Virus record (IMG/VR): IMGVR_UViG_3300020438_000056
Location: 1-53,489 of that record
Strand: one strand, 5' to 3'
Length of the DNA: 53,489 bases
Source of the DNA: a virus
Below the pieces are notes generated by a model, which made no database searches, was not told the origin of the DNA, and worked only from the letters and a program-made list of their open reading frames with translations. The position numbers and the translations under genes were made by a program. Shown piece by piece: positions 38,039 to 46,371 of the stretch. How positions within the stretch are numbered: position 1 is the first letter of the stretch; every line of letters begins with the position of its first letter.

Positions 38039-38386
38039 TCATTTACCATCCTTTTTCTTATTCTCAGGATAAACCATTTTTCTTAGTTGATTGTATAGTG
38101 TTTCATAGTCTTTTCTTAGTTCAGATGCTGATGCAAGTATTTCTAGATTTTTCTCATCAAAACCTTCTACTTGCTTACTTAGTTTCTTATCTGATTTTAC
38201 TATATCAATGTCTTTCAGTTCACCGATTAAGTCTGATAGTTGAGTCATCTCTTGACCCATTGTGTTAGTAGGTTGAGACTTCTGTAAAAGTTTCTTTAGT
38301 TTCTTTTTCTTCTTAGCGTCTATCTTCTCGATAAATACAGGAGAGAAGTAGAAGCCCTCTGCTTTAACAATATCAAACCACTTCAT
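38039..38386 (-). CDS. N-terminally tagged coiled-coil protein (115 aa)
   Basis: Starts MKWFDIVKAEGF, a full match to the tag, then a Lys-rich patch (EKIDAKKKKKLKKLLQKS) and two helical segments with coiled-coil character (QLSDLIGELKDIDIV, EILASASELRKDYETLYNQL), ending basic (PENKKKDGK). The ATG overlaps the stop of the preceding 566-residue protein (ATGA) and follows GGGGGAG. No known family. The combination of tag and basic patch fits a virion-internal or DNA-associated protein. Confidence 0.65.
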   Translation of the reverse strand: MKWFDIVKAEGFYFSPVFIEKIDAKKKKKLKKLLQKSQPTNTMGQEMTQLSDLIGELKDIDIVKSDKKLSKQVEGFDEKNLEILASASELRKDYETLYNQLRKMVYPENKKKDGK

Positions 38387-40083
38387 TGAGACTCCCCCGT
38401 TGCTTCATCAGATGAGGGTTCATCTAATGATTGTTTTTGTTTAGGCAGATTTTCTAGAACTCTATCAACTACTTTGATTCTATCTTCTAATTCAGGTAAT
38501 TCCTGTTCATAGTAATCTATCCAATCTTCTAGTGATTCTTTCTGTTCTTCTATTTCATCTTCTGCAATATTGTTTGGATTACTACCATCAACTAATCCTT
38601 TCAGTCCTTCTTGATATGCTTCTGTTATTTTCTTATATTGTTCTATTGTTTCTAATAACTTATCTTTAGTTGATGTAAATAATCTAAATCGCTGAGATGG
38701 ATTATCCGGTAAGTTTCCTGATTTAGCATCTTCTGCTACTTCCTTAACTTTACCACTGAACTCATTTATTTTGTCTTCAAGTGTTTTAGATTCTTCAAGT
38801 GTTTTAGGGCCAATATACCTATCAGGATATTTAAGAGAAGTTTTACTTCTAATACCAATCCTTTGTGGTGTTACTTGCTTAGGTGTTTTTTGTCTTCTTT
38901 TAGTTGCTTCAGGTGCATACTTCTCAGGGTCTTCTTCATAAAGTTCCCAAGCAGTTTCTAGATTTGGGAACTCTCTATTCATCTTAAGTGGTGAACGTCT
39001 ATACTTGGTAGATATACCACGAACTCTTTTGAGCCTACTTTCTTTCAATCTACTAAAATCTCCTGTAAGAGTATTAATTCTAATTAGATATTCTAAAGCA
39101 TCAAATTGTTTTTCTAGTTCTGCTTTCATTTCACTTTCGCTCATATCTTCATTAGTAGTATAAATTATATCAGGAATCAACCTGTAAATCATCCTGAGAA
39201 TATTATCAGAATTAAAGAATAATCTATAATGTTCAGCAGGGTCTGCATTTTTAGTTTGAATTAATTTAGTTATCTCATCTACAAACTTGTCAATGTCTAA
39301 AGAATAATATTGTTCTACACCTTTCATTCCTGCTTCTAGTTCCCCAACCTTTCTGACTGGGATTCTAGCAACTTGGTATATTTCCATTAGTATATCAATA
39401 CTAGACTTACCATTGTACTCTCTAACTTCTGACCATCCATCTTCAAAAGTTGCATTTGGAGGAATAAATAATTTTGATACATCAGGCTTTAATTTACCTT
39501 TACCTTCTAGTAAATATCTTTGAACTAACTTTGCACTAGAGGCTAAGTTTTCTCGCATATCTCTTATCAGAGTTTTAGCCTTAGAGTTGTTACCATATTT
39601 AGACCAAGTTTGTAATAGTGTTTTCATGTTCACTGAAAACTTAATGCTTTGGTCAGTTCTAACACCTAAACCTATTTTTAATTTTTCAAGGGGTTGTTTA
39701 TCTCCTTCAAATAAAAACTCATATAGTTCATTTTGTTCACTTTGCAATGCCCCTAAATCAAGAGTGCCACCTTCTTTGAGTCTATCTAAACTACTTTTTT
39801 CAGGTTTAATTTGACTCTTTAAGTTGTTTATTCTGTTGATAAACTTCTGCTTATCTTTTTCCAAAGCAACAGCGTCTTTATCTTGAGAACGGAAACCCAT
39901 TCTAAGAATATTCTGTATTTTTTTATCTTCTTCAGCCGCACTTTGCAATAACCTATCAGCACGATATAACGAACCCCTGTCAATTTTAGTGTCTTCTTTT
40001 TTATTTGCTGTATCAAACGCCCACCAAACATCAGTATGGATATCAGACCCATCTGTTCTTTTGAGGACATCCATGAAAGTCAT
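38383..40083 (-). CDS. N-terminally tagged large helical protein (566 aa)
   Basis: Begins MTFMDVLKRTDGSD, a variant tag with Phe in place of Trp. The rest is mostly helical and charged, with a coiled-coil section in the N-terminal third (DRLLQSAAEEDKKIQNILRM), basic segments around residue 345-400 (RLKRVRGISTKYRRSPLK) and a C-terminal Glu-rich coiled coil ending SLDEPSSDEATGESQ. No recognised domain or active site. Its style is like the 596- and 913-residue proteins near 47-51 kb. Virion-internal protein is an inference from the tag. Confidence 0.6.
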   Translation of the reverse strand: MTFMDVLKRTDGSDIHTDVWWAFDTANKKEDTKIDRGSLYRADRLLQSAAEEDKKIQNILRMGFRSQDKDAVALEKDKQKFINRINNLKSQIKPEKSSLDRLKEGGTLDLGALQSEQNELYEFLFEGDKQPLEKLKIGLGVRTDQSIKFSVNMKTLLQTWSKYGNNSKAKTLIRDMRENLASSAKLVQRYLLEGKGKLKPDVSKLFIPPNATFEDGWSEVREYNGKSSIDILMEIYQVARIPVRKVGELEAGMKGVEQYYSLDIDKFVDEITKLIQTKNADPAEHYRLFFNSDNILRMIYRLIPDIIYTTNEDMSESEMKAELEKQFDALEYLIRINTLTGDFSRLKESRLKRVRGISTKYRRSPLKMNREFPNLETAWELYEEDPEKYAPEATKRRQKTPKQVTPQRIGIRSKTSLKYPDRYIGPKTLEESKTLEDKINEFSGKVKEVAEDAKSGNLPDNPSQRFRLFTSTKDKLLETIEQYKKITEAYQEGLKGLVDGSNPNNIAEDEIEEQKESLEDWIDYYEQELPELEDRIKVVDRVLENLPKQKQSLDEPSSDEATGESQ

Positions 40084-40092
40084 TGTATCGCC

Positions 40093-40320
40093 TCAGAATG
40101 GAATATTTTCTTTTCTATTCTTTTGTTTCTTAGGAAGTAATATTGCATCAGGAATATCTGAAGTATTTGGTATCTTCTTTTCAACAGTAGTATCTCTATC
40201 AATACCACCAATAGAATAATCTCTACTAGGAGTAATTCGGTTTCGCTGTTCTGCACCTTCTCTAATTCTAGCCGCTTTTAGTTCTCTTTCTAACTGTCTT
40301 ACACTTTTTTCTTCACTCAT
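40093..40320 (-). CDS. Small charged protein, no tag (75 aa)
   Basis: ATG at 40320 is favoured over an in-frame GTG at 40329 because AGGTGATT stands in front of it. The N-terminal 25 residues form a charged helix (KSVRQLERELKAARIREGAE); the remainder is extended, with a basic ending LPKKQKNRKENIPF. It is embedded in the run of tagged genes but itself has no tag. Function unknown. Confidence 0.5.
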   Translation of the reverse strand: MSEEKSVRQLERELKAARIREGAEQRNRITPSRDYSIGGIDRDTTVEKKIPNTSDIPDAILLPKKQKNRKENIPF

Positions 40321-40325
40321 TTTAA

Positions 40326-40595
40326 TCACCTGTTTTTCTCTTCTCTCAAGTTTCTAGTTGCTCTGTCTATCATAGACTGTTGCCCTGCTGTTTTTGGAAC
40401 AGTAGGCATTCGTATTTGAGTATCAATTCTTTGTGGAACTTTCAATTTAGATTCAGAAGTATTGTATTGTGCAATTATCTCTCTGATTCTCTTTGCTTGG
40501 GAAGTATGAGCCTTAACTGCTTTATCCAATTCACCTGCTATCTCTTCTAACGTCTTTACATTCATTTCATTTTTTAGTATATCTTGCCAACTCAT
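40326..40595 (-). CDS. N-terminally tagged small helical protein (89 aa)
   Basis: Starts MSWQDILKNEMNVKT, one of the clearest tags, followed by a helix (LEEIAGELDKAVKAHTSQAK) and a basic C-terminal half (RIDTQIRMPTVPKTAGQQ, then RATRNLREEKNR). Its leader and first codons are identical to those of the 124-residue tagged gene over 19 bases (GGGATTTAGAATGAGTTGG). The ATG overlaps the stop of the preceding 55-residue gene. No family recognised. Confidence 0.65.
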   Translation of the reverse strand: MSWQDILKNEMNVKTLEEIAGELDKAVKAHTSQAKRIREIIAQYNTSESKLKVPQRIDTQIRMPTVPKTAGQQSMIDRATRNLREEKNR

Positions 40596-40759
40596 TCTAA
40601 ATCCCTCAATCCCTTTGCAGCCTTTCTAGCAACTGTTCTCAACAATTCAGCAGAATAGTTTTCCTGTTCACTTGCATCTTGTAAGTATTCAATAATACTT
40701 TTAATTGAATCTAATCCTTTTGATACTTCTTCATTTTTAATTATACCTTCCCAACTCAT
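40592..40759 (-). CDS. N-terminally tagged 55-residue protein
   Basis: An ATG at 40759 opens a 55-codon frame that ends in TGA overlapping the next start (ATGA). The product begins MSWEGIIKNEEVSKG and continues as a helix (IKSIIEYLQDASEQE) and a basic end (RTVARKAAKGLRDLE). The tag matches its neighbours, with Gly for Asp at position 5, and its NE residues after the Lys match the 89-residue neighbour (KNEE versus KNEM). Start codon, overlap and tag together make it a real gene despite its size. Confidence 0.65.
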   Translation of the reverse strand: MSWEGIIKNEEVSKGLDSIKSIIEYLQDASEQENYSAELLRTVARKAAKGLRDLE

Positions 40760-40773
40760 TTTAACTCAACCCA

Positions 40774-41148
40774 TTAATGTTTATATGCCTGTTGTCTTTC
40801 TGTCTTTTTCGCTTTCGAAGAACTTACCGGATAATTTTCAATATCAAGAGGGCCTTCTTGTATGCTATGACCTAGTAGTTCTTCCAACTCTTTTTGATTA
40901 TGAAAATGTTCTAGCATTTGTTCATATTGATTTTGTTCTTCTTGTGGGTTTTGTTCTCTACCCTTCTGATTCATCACATTGCGTGGTTGTTCATTTCCTG
41001 TTGCATTAATCATGTCTTGTATCTCTCTTAGTTTTTTGGTCTTTTGCCTTTCATTAGTAAAAGAAACTGGACTACCATTTACCTTTCTATTCAGACTTAA
41101 TGTTTTTCTTGTCGTATTTTTTCTTTTAACAATGTCAAACCAACTCAT
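40774..41148 (-). CDS. N-terminally tagged Gln/Asn-rich protein (124 aa)
   Basis: The start chosen, ATG at 41148, follows AGGGGATTTAG and gives MSWFDIVKRKNTTRKT. The in-frame codons upstream (MEHRNEF...) are less likely because the ribosome site and tag both mark 41148. The middle is rich in Gln, Asn and Glu (NPQEEQNQYEQMLEHFHNQ) and the protein ends basic (SSKAKKTERQQAYKH). It is the first gene after the portal. No recognised family. Confidence 0.65.
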   Translation of the reverse strand: MSWFDIVKRKNTTRKTLSLNRKVNGSPVSFTNERQKTKKLREIQDMINATGNEQPRNVMNQKGREQNPQEEQNQYEQMLEHFHNQKELEELLGHSIQEGPLDIENYPVSSSKAKKTERQQAYKH

Positions 41149-41218
41149 TCTAAATCCCCTGCTATTGGTAAACTCATTCCTATGTTCCATACTATTATAT
41201 CTGAAAACAATCTTAGTT

Positions 41219-42874
41219 TCATCCTACTCTCCTCTCTGTTCTTTTGTCCACATTCTCATTTCCTGCTTCTCTTGGTAATCCTGTAAATCTTTTATCCGGC
41301 CCTGTGGACATTGACGGTTTGTTTCTCGTAGCGGGGGGGTTCTCTTGAGGTTTGCTATCAGATTTATTTCCTCCCATCATCATCTGTTCTTGCATTTGCC
41401 CCATCTGACTAGCGTCAATATCTGTTCCTGCATACGGGTCTAAACTAACATCTTCTTCTTCTCCGCCACCTTCTGCTTGTTCAGGTTTAGGTTCAGGTTT
41501 AGTGTAAATAAATCTACCTTCATCATCCATGTCAACTTCAAACCCTAAGTTCTTAATTGCGGCAGCAACGTTAACTTCTATCTCTCTCTTACGAAGAACA
41601 GCGATTTCATCTTCTTCTTCTGATGGAGGTAACTTAAGTTGCCAATCAGTTATTCCAAACTCTTCTGTCATAAATGGAAACACATAATTATTCCAAATAG
41701 TCTGTGCCATTTCCACTGCTCTATTAGTAACTAGTACTTGCATACCTTCATTATTCAAACCACCACTGGCAGAGTTATCTGCCATGAAGATTTTACTAAC
41801 GCCATAGAATGCTGAAATCCTATCTCTCAAATCATCCTTAACTTGTATGTAGTCCATTTCTTTTAGACTGTCCATGAACTTAACCCATTCAACAGAACCT
41901 TTTCCTCCCTCAGATTCTATTCCCATTACAGGTATGAAGTGTGGGTCTTGTTCCATCTTTTCTTTAACACCACGCCAAAATGATTTCATAGAATCCATGT
42001 TTCTTGTTTGAACAGCCAATAATCCCTTCGGCATTCTTGCCTTAGTGTAAGAAGAATTGACATAATTATCCATAGCAATTAATGTTGTAATGTTATTCCA
42101 AAGTGTTATGACAGGTGAAAGACCATACAATCTACTTGGTGAGTATTTACTAAAATGTAGAACTTCTCCCTTCACGAAGTATTGTTCTTCTCCGTTTACT
42201 CTGTTAACATAATGAACAGGGTGTAGTTCTGAATTACAATTTTCACAAAGTTCAGTAGCACTAGTATGTATTCTATGTCTATGTCTCAAACAAGTATAAC
42301 CACTTTTACCTCTTTCACCAAGTTCGTTAGAATAGATGTGCATTGTTACTGGGTCGCCACGATATACTTCTTTGATTCTATGCATTCTAACTGAATTGTT
42401 ATTATCAGCATAATATTCCTTAACCATAACCATATACGCATCATCCATTATATTCAAGTCATCTTCAAGTTCTTTCAATACATCAATAAACATCTGTTCT
42501 GAACAATTAACATACCCTTCTAAGAAATCTTTAGCATATTTTAGTTGGTCAGGGTTTGGTTTTTCTAATTCTAAACTTCCACATTGCACACACTCTTTAG
42601 TTGCGTTTTCATGTTCCTTTCCACAAGACCTACATTTTACTGCGAACTTAGCATCCCAATGATAACCTCGCCTAAATATCTCCTGCTTAAGTTGCGTAAT
42701 ACACGTTCTAACAATTGTTGATTGTGTAACTATATGGTAGATAATAGGAGTAGTCAAAAGATACGAATTATCTTTTTCTTGAATACCCATATTGAATACT
42801 GTTCTATCTGCGGGTTTAGGTGTAGTTTGCCTAAACAAATTACTAACACTAAATCTTCTTTTCTCTTCTACCAT
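41219..42874 (-). CDS. Portal protein with two zinc-ribbon insertions (551 aa)
   Basis: The order of features fits a portal: an N-terminal IIYHIVTQSTIVRTCITQLK, a YMVMVKEYY strand region, VLHFSKYSPSRLYGLSPVIT, helices of the stem (LIAMDNYVNSSYTKARMPKG), and the conserved FYGVSKIFMADNSASGGLNN followed by a long helix. Two Cys-rich inserts are unusual: C81/C84-C95/C98 forms a full zinc ribbon, and C195-H198 with C210/C213 a second. The C-terminus is low-complexity (Glu, Pro, Met, Gln). Located between two tagged genes. The protein forms the DNA-packaging vertex; the ribbons may contact clip or terminase. Confidence 0.82.
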   Translation of the reverse strand: MVEEKRRFSVSNLFRQTTPKPADRTVFNMGIQEKDNSYLLTTPIIYHIVTQSTIVRTCITQLKQEIFRRGYHWDAKFAVKCRSCGKEHENATKECVQCGSLELEKPNPDQLKYAKDFLEGYVNCSEQMFIDVLKELEDDLNIMDDAYMVMVKEYYADNNNSVRMHRIKEVYRGDPVTMHIYSNELGERGKSGYTCLRHRHRIHTSATELCENCNSELHPVHYVNRVNGEEQYFVKGEVLHFSKYSPSRLYGLSPVITLWNNITTLIAMDNYVNSSYTKARMPKGLLAVQTRNMDSMKSFWRGVKEKMEQDPHFIPVMGIESEGGKGSVEWVKFMDSLKEMDYIQVKDDLRDRISAFYGVSKIFMADNSASGGLNNEGMQVLVTNRAVEMAQTIWNNYVFPFMTEEFGITDWQLKLPPSEEEDEIAVLRKREIEVNVAAAIKNLGFEVDMDDEGRFIYTKPEPKPEQAEGGGEEEDVSLDPYAGTDIDASQMGQMQEQMMMGGNKSDSKPQENPPATRNKPSMSTGPDKRFTGLPREAGNENVDKRTERRVG

Positions 42875-42875
42875 A

Positions 42876-43175
42876 TTACCACTTCACTTTGTTCGCCCAA
42901 TATGCCGCAGAAGTTTTTCCTCGTTTAATATTCTTAGCATGACGAGCCTTGAAGGATGCCTGTTTCTTTTTTCTCTTTCCTTTAGGGTTACTTTCAGTAA
43001 CAGTCTTCGCACCTTGTTCGCCAAATCTAATTGTTTTGACTTTCTTTCCGTCTTTAACAACTACAACATGCGATTTGGTTTTATGTTTAGGAGTTCTCTT
43101 TGGTTTACTAAAACCACTAACACCTGCTCTCTTTAATGCCGGATGTTTTTTTAGAAGTTCAAACCACTCAGTCAC
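42876..43175 (-). CDS. N-terminally tagged very basic protein (99 aa)
   Basis: A GTG start at 43175, just inside the stop of the preceding gene (GTGACTGA), gives VTEWFELLKKHPALKR, which carries the tag core WFELLK. The frame upstream is open to 43253, but it lies inside the preceding gene, so a longer start is unlikely. The body resembles small basic proteins common in marine phage genomes, with HVVVVKDGKKVKTIRFGEQG, SFKARHAKNIKRGKTSAAYW and the end NKVKW. High Lys/Arg content suggests nucleic-acid binding. Packaging inside the virion is inferred from charge and tag. Confidence 0.7.
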   Translation of the reverse strand: MTEWFELLKKHPALKRAGVSGFSKPKRTPKHKTKSHVVVVKDGKKVKTIRFGEQGAKTVTESNPKGKRKKKQASFKARHAKNIKRGKTSAAYWANKVKW

Positions 43176-43602
43176 GATAACCACCACCTGCTTTTTTGTA
43201 AGCGGCTGCAAGCATTTGTGCTTTTCTTGCAGACCATTGACCTGCTGCTCCACCTTTACTACCTGCTTTGATTCTCTGAAATTGTTTTTTTCTCATTGTT
43301 GGTTTAGTGTAGTTTCCTGCTGAATTAACAGTGGATGTTTTTTCTAACCCTTCTACTGCTTGGTATTTCTTTTTAGCGGATTTTCCTCTTGGAACATGTT
43401 GCTTACCTTGCTTAGTACCTTCTCTTTTCTTTCGATTTTCATATGCCTTTTCTGAAGAAGACATTGAATCTGCTACTGCCTTTGGTGCATATCTTCCTTT
43501 CTTTTTTGATTTAGGTGAAACATATCCCCAATCTTCTCTAGTCCATTCAGATAAAGCACGTTGTCCTTTTGATTTGGCTTTCAAAGTATCAAACCAATTC
43601 AT
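43168..43602 (-). CDS. N-terminally tagged basic DUF5872-like protein (144 aa)
   Basis: Starts MNWFDTLKAKSKGQRAL. Residues 18-70 (SEWTREDWGYVSPKSKKKGR, then SSSEKAYENRKKREGTKQGK) resemble the DUF5872-type repeats found in phage and large DNA virus virion proteins. The C-terminal part GSKGGAAGQWSARKAQMLAA and YKKAGGGYRD is another motif often found in such viral basic proteins. Net charge is strongly positive. The ATG follows GGAGGGAG. A DNA-condensing virion protein is the likely role; family assignment is from memory of the pattern. Confidence 0.7.
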   Translation of the reverse strand: MNWFDTLKAKSKGQRALSEWTREDWGYVSPKSKKKGRYAPKAVADSMSSSEKAYENRKKREGTKQGKQHVPRGKSAKKKYQAVEGLEKTSTVNSAGNYTKPTMRKKQFQRIKAGSKGGAAGQWSARKAQMLAAAYKKAGGGYRD

Positions 43603-44924
43603 ATTACTCCCTCCAACTTATCCATTTCTGACATCATACAATTGTCATGTAGTTTAGAAACTGTATCTATATCAATATCATATCTAGTGAAATCATAACC
43701 AACGTGGTCTTTATGGTTTTCATACTTCATTAGTTTGAATAGTTCATGTTTTCTATCTGCGTACCAATCAGCCTTTTTGTGTGATTTTTTCATTCTTATT
43801 AATTCTAGAAGAATGTCTGCATTTGGCCCTTTCATTCTAAAATGTGGTCTACATTTAGTTAATATTTCAGTAACATCATTAGCAGAATAGAAGTTTAGTC
43901 TGTTGACAGGTCTAGTGTCTTGTGGAGATTTTTGGTCTAAGTGAAGTCTACCACAACCAAGAGATTTATGCATTTCTATCATGAATGCCTTTCCTCTATC
44001 ACCCGTTGCAACTAAACCAACTCTAGGATTATACTTTTTATCCATAGTAATGTATCCATCAGAATCTATGAAAGCCGCAGTATAAGCGTAAATGTCTTTT
44101 TTAATTTCATCACTGAACTTATAGAAAGAACCTTCAACATTAGTTATGTTACTTTGTTTAGCCATTTTAGCAATTATACTAGGAGTTGTTTTCTTGAATA
44201 GTGTCTTAGGTAGTCTTTCATGTATTTGTCTAGCCGATATTCCTGACTCTTCACATACTATGCTTGTTATGTGGTGTTTGATAATATCTTTCTGAGTTGT
44301 AGTTTTCATATGTTTCTTTAGTATTCTCTTAAACTCTCTCTTAGAATTAGTCATGTTCTTAGTTAATTTTGAATACTCAGAGTTGAATGGCATCCCATCC
44401 TTCTCAACTCTCGCCTCCCAGTATTTACAAAGAACATCAATTAATTCTCTTCTAGTAACTTCATCATTAACATATGATAATTTAATTAGGTTATCTTCAG
44501 TGCATGTCATATCTTTTAGAACAGGTTTGTATTTCTTAATCCAATAAATAGAATCCATACTAGTATCTAAATGGTCAGAATATGCTTTGATTAGATTTTC
44601 TATCGAATCAGTAATCTTAATTTTTTCTTCTCCTTTCAAAGTCCTTCTGTACTTTTTTAGTTCTTTGATAGTCTTAGGTATATCATTACCTTCTATCTCA
44701 AACTTCTTCAAACCATATTTTAGTTGAGTCTTAGCATCTGAAAGTGTTAGTCTAAAATCCTCTGCGAACTTCTTTTCTAAAATTGTATGGTCTTCTAATG
44801 CATTGTTGGATAACCACGCTCTTTTCATATCTTCAGTGATACGTTCAATTTCTTCTTCAGATGTTTCTTTTCGTCTTGCTTCTTCTGCAAGCATCTCAAA
44901 CTTTTCACTATCTTTCTCCGCCAC
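43599..44924 (-). CDS. LAGLIDADG homing endonuclease-like protein (441 aa)
   Basis: A single LAGLIDADG-type motif lies at residues 283-291 (AAFIDSDGYI), followed by RVGLVATGDRGKAFMIEMHK and LHLDQKSPQDTRPVNRLNFY, which fit the αββαββα core of this endonuclease family. Residues ~100-280 are helical and probably DNA-binding, including VCEESGISARQIHERLPKT. One motif implies a homodimer or a diverged second half. It begins with GTG at 44924 after GGGGGT, 11 bases downstream of terL, and overlaps the next gene by four bases. It is a free-standing gene; no intron or intein boundaries were seen in terL. It may cleave competing viruses at the terL locus. Confidence 0.75.
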   Translation of the reverse strand: MAEKDSEKFEMLAEEARRKETSEEEIERITEDMKRAWLSNNALEDHTILEKKFAEDFRLTLSDAKTQLKYGLKKFEIEGNDIPKTIKELKKYRRTLKGEEKIKITDSIENLIKAYSDHLDTSMDSIYWIKKYKPVLKDMTCTEDNLIKLSYVNDEVTRRELIDVLCKYWEARVEKDGMPFNSEYSKLTKNMTNSKREFKRILKKHMKTTTQKDIIKHHITSIVCEESGISARQIHERLPKTLFKKTTPSIIAKMAKQSNITNVEGSFYKFSDEIKKDIYAYTAAFIDSDGYITMDKKYNPRVGLVATGDRGKAFMIEMHKSLGCGRLHLDQKSPQDTRPVNRLNFYSANDVTEILTKCRPHFRMKGPNADILLELIRMKKSHKKADWYADRKHELFKLMKYENHKDHVGYDFTRYDIDIDTVSKLHDNCMMSEMDKLEGVI

Positions 44925-44935
44925 GCATATACCCC

Positions 44936-46369
44936 CTAGAAGTTCAGCCCCATCATACCGCCTAAAGACCTGTTCATTGGCTTAGGGTTATCAAATATTC
45001 CCATATCATCCAATAACATGAACACATCTTGTGTTTTTGTAGCGCAAGCGACAGCCAATGCTAAACTCATAACTAAGTCGTCATGCGCCCCTACACCCTC
45101 GAATCTACCGCTATGAGTAATAGAGAACATTGACAATTCTTCAATCAAAGCGTTGGTTAGATTTCTACTATTATTATCACCGTATGGGAAGTTTATTTTT
45201 CCGTTTTCAATATTCATTTGTAAACTCAAAATTATCTCTTGTTTCTTTTTTCTAGTAGTAGTAAAGTCTCTAACGTTTAAGTCTGAAATATTTCTTAGTT
45301 CTTGAGTGAATGCTTTAGCGAAAGTATTAGTCTCGTAGAGTATTTCTTCAGGCTCAAATATTCGACCAATCAAACGTATCTTCTCAATGTTTTCTCTGAA
45401 GTCAACATTCTTCGCTCTATCAACATGAACAATAGTTTTGTTTTTCTCATCATCAACTTCTATCACTGTAATAACATTGTAGTCTCCATCAGTTGAGATA
45501 GCAGGGTCAACTCCAACATAATACTTGTATCCCTTATCCTTTCTATGTCCTAGTCTCAAAACATAGTCTTTATTTTTACATTTAGCAATAAACTCAGGGT
45601 TGAACAATGCTGTTCCAGTAGAGATTGGAACACAAAGATATTCTCTTGTAAACTTAAGAGAACCTATCTCAGCCTTTCTTTGCATAAGTGCATCAAAGTC
45701 CCAACGTTCAGGCCAAAGCGGTTCATTCATTGAATCTAAACAAGGATATTTTTTAACAGAGTATGCACTATTTTCTTCTAACTGTGCAAAGATATCAGTG
45801 TAGGTAAACGGTGTACCAATCATTCTCAACTTAGAAGTGTGATGAAGTGTTGGTATCATATCTCCAAAGAACCAATCTGTAACTCGCTGAATACCTGCTA
45901 GACTAAACTCTTTCAAAGGGTCGTCAATAATAATCTCTTGAGGGTGAAGTCCTCTAATCTGAGAACCAACAGAACGTTCCAAAATAGCATTACCATTTGT
46001 TAATTGTATATTACCAATAGCCCAACCCCTACTAGGCTTGTACTTCTTAAGAGCAGGATGATTGAAATATCTGTCAATTTCTCTCATGTGAACTAAAGTC
46101 TGTTTTTGGTTAGAAGAAATGTATAGCATTTGATATGGTGGTTCTTGAAACACAAGATTCCATACTACCCAACTGTGCATAAAGACAGATTTACCGTGGT
46201 CACGACTACAAATAATAACAGTTCTATCGGTTGTTTCCATTGATTCTAACCACTCTTGCATGTAAGGAGGAAACATCATACCAAGAACATTCTGAAAAAA
46301 ATAAGGAAAAGATGTTTTAGATATTTCCATATCCATAGAGGATATAAAATCTAACTCATCTATCTCCAT
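44936..46369 (-). CDS. terL: Terminase large subunit (477 aa)
   Basis: The ATG at 46369 follows GAGGAAAT and lies two bases after the preceding stop; an upstream in-frame GTG-type start (adding nine residues) would overlap that gene. The ATPase domain shows Walker A-like CSRDHGKS (residues 54-61), Walker B EIIIDDP (about 146-151) and motif GTPFTYTD. The nuclease domain shows YYVGVDPAIS (D288) and GVGAHDDLVMSLALA (D430/431), the metal-binding positions of the RNase H-like fold. It powers DNA packaging through the portal and cuts the concatemer. Confidence 0.93.
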   Translation of the reverse strand: MEIDELDFISSMDMEISKTSFPYFFQNVLGMMFPPYMQEWLESMETTDRTVIICSRDHGKSVFMHSWVVWNLVFQEPPYQMLYISSNQKQTLVHMREIDRYFNHPALKKYKPSRGWAIGNIQLTNGNAILERSVGSQIRGLHPQEIIIDDPLKEFSLAGIQRVTDWFFGDMIPTLHHTSKLRMIGTPFTYTDIFAQLEENSAYSVKKYPCLDSMNEPLWPERWDFDALMQRKAEIGSLKFTREYLCVPISTGTALFNPEFIAKCKNKDYVLRLGHRKDKGYKYYVGVDPAISTDGDYNVITVIEVDDEKNKTIVHVDRAKNVDFRENIEKIRLIGRIFEPEEILYETNTFAKAFTQELRNISDLNVRDFTTTRKKKQEIILSLQMNIENGKINFPYGDNNSRNLTNALIEELSMFSITHSGRFEGVGAHDDLVMSLALAVACATKTQDVFMLLDDMGIFDNPKPMNRSLGGMMGLNF

Positions 46370-46371
46370 TC

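Noticed and set aside
40979-41278. Plus-strand hydrophobic frame that looks like a membrane protein
   Set aside because: It is antisense to a Lys/Arg/Gln-rich coding region, which naturally yields Leu/Phe/Ser-rich translations.
44936-46369. Intron or intein in terL associated with the endonuclease gene
   Set aside because: The terL frame is continuous with all motifs at normal spacing, and the endonuclease lies downstream as its own gene.
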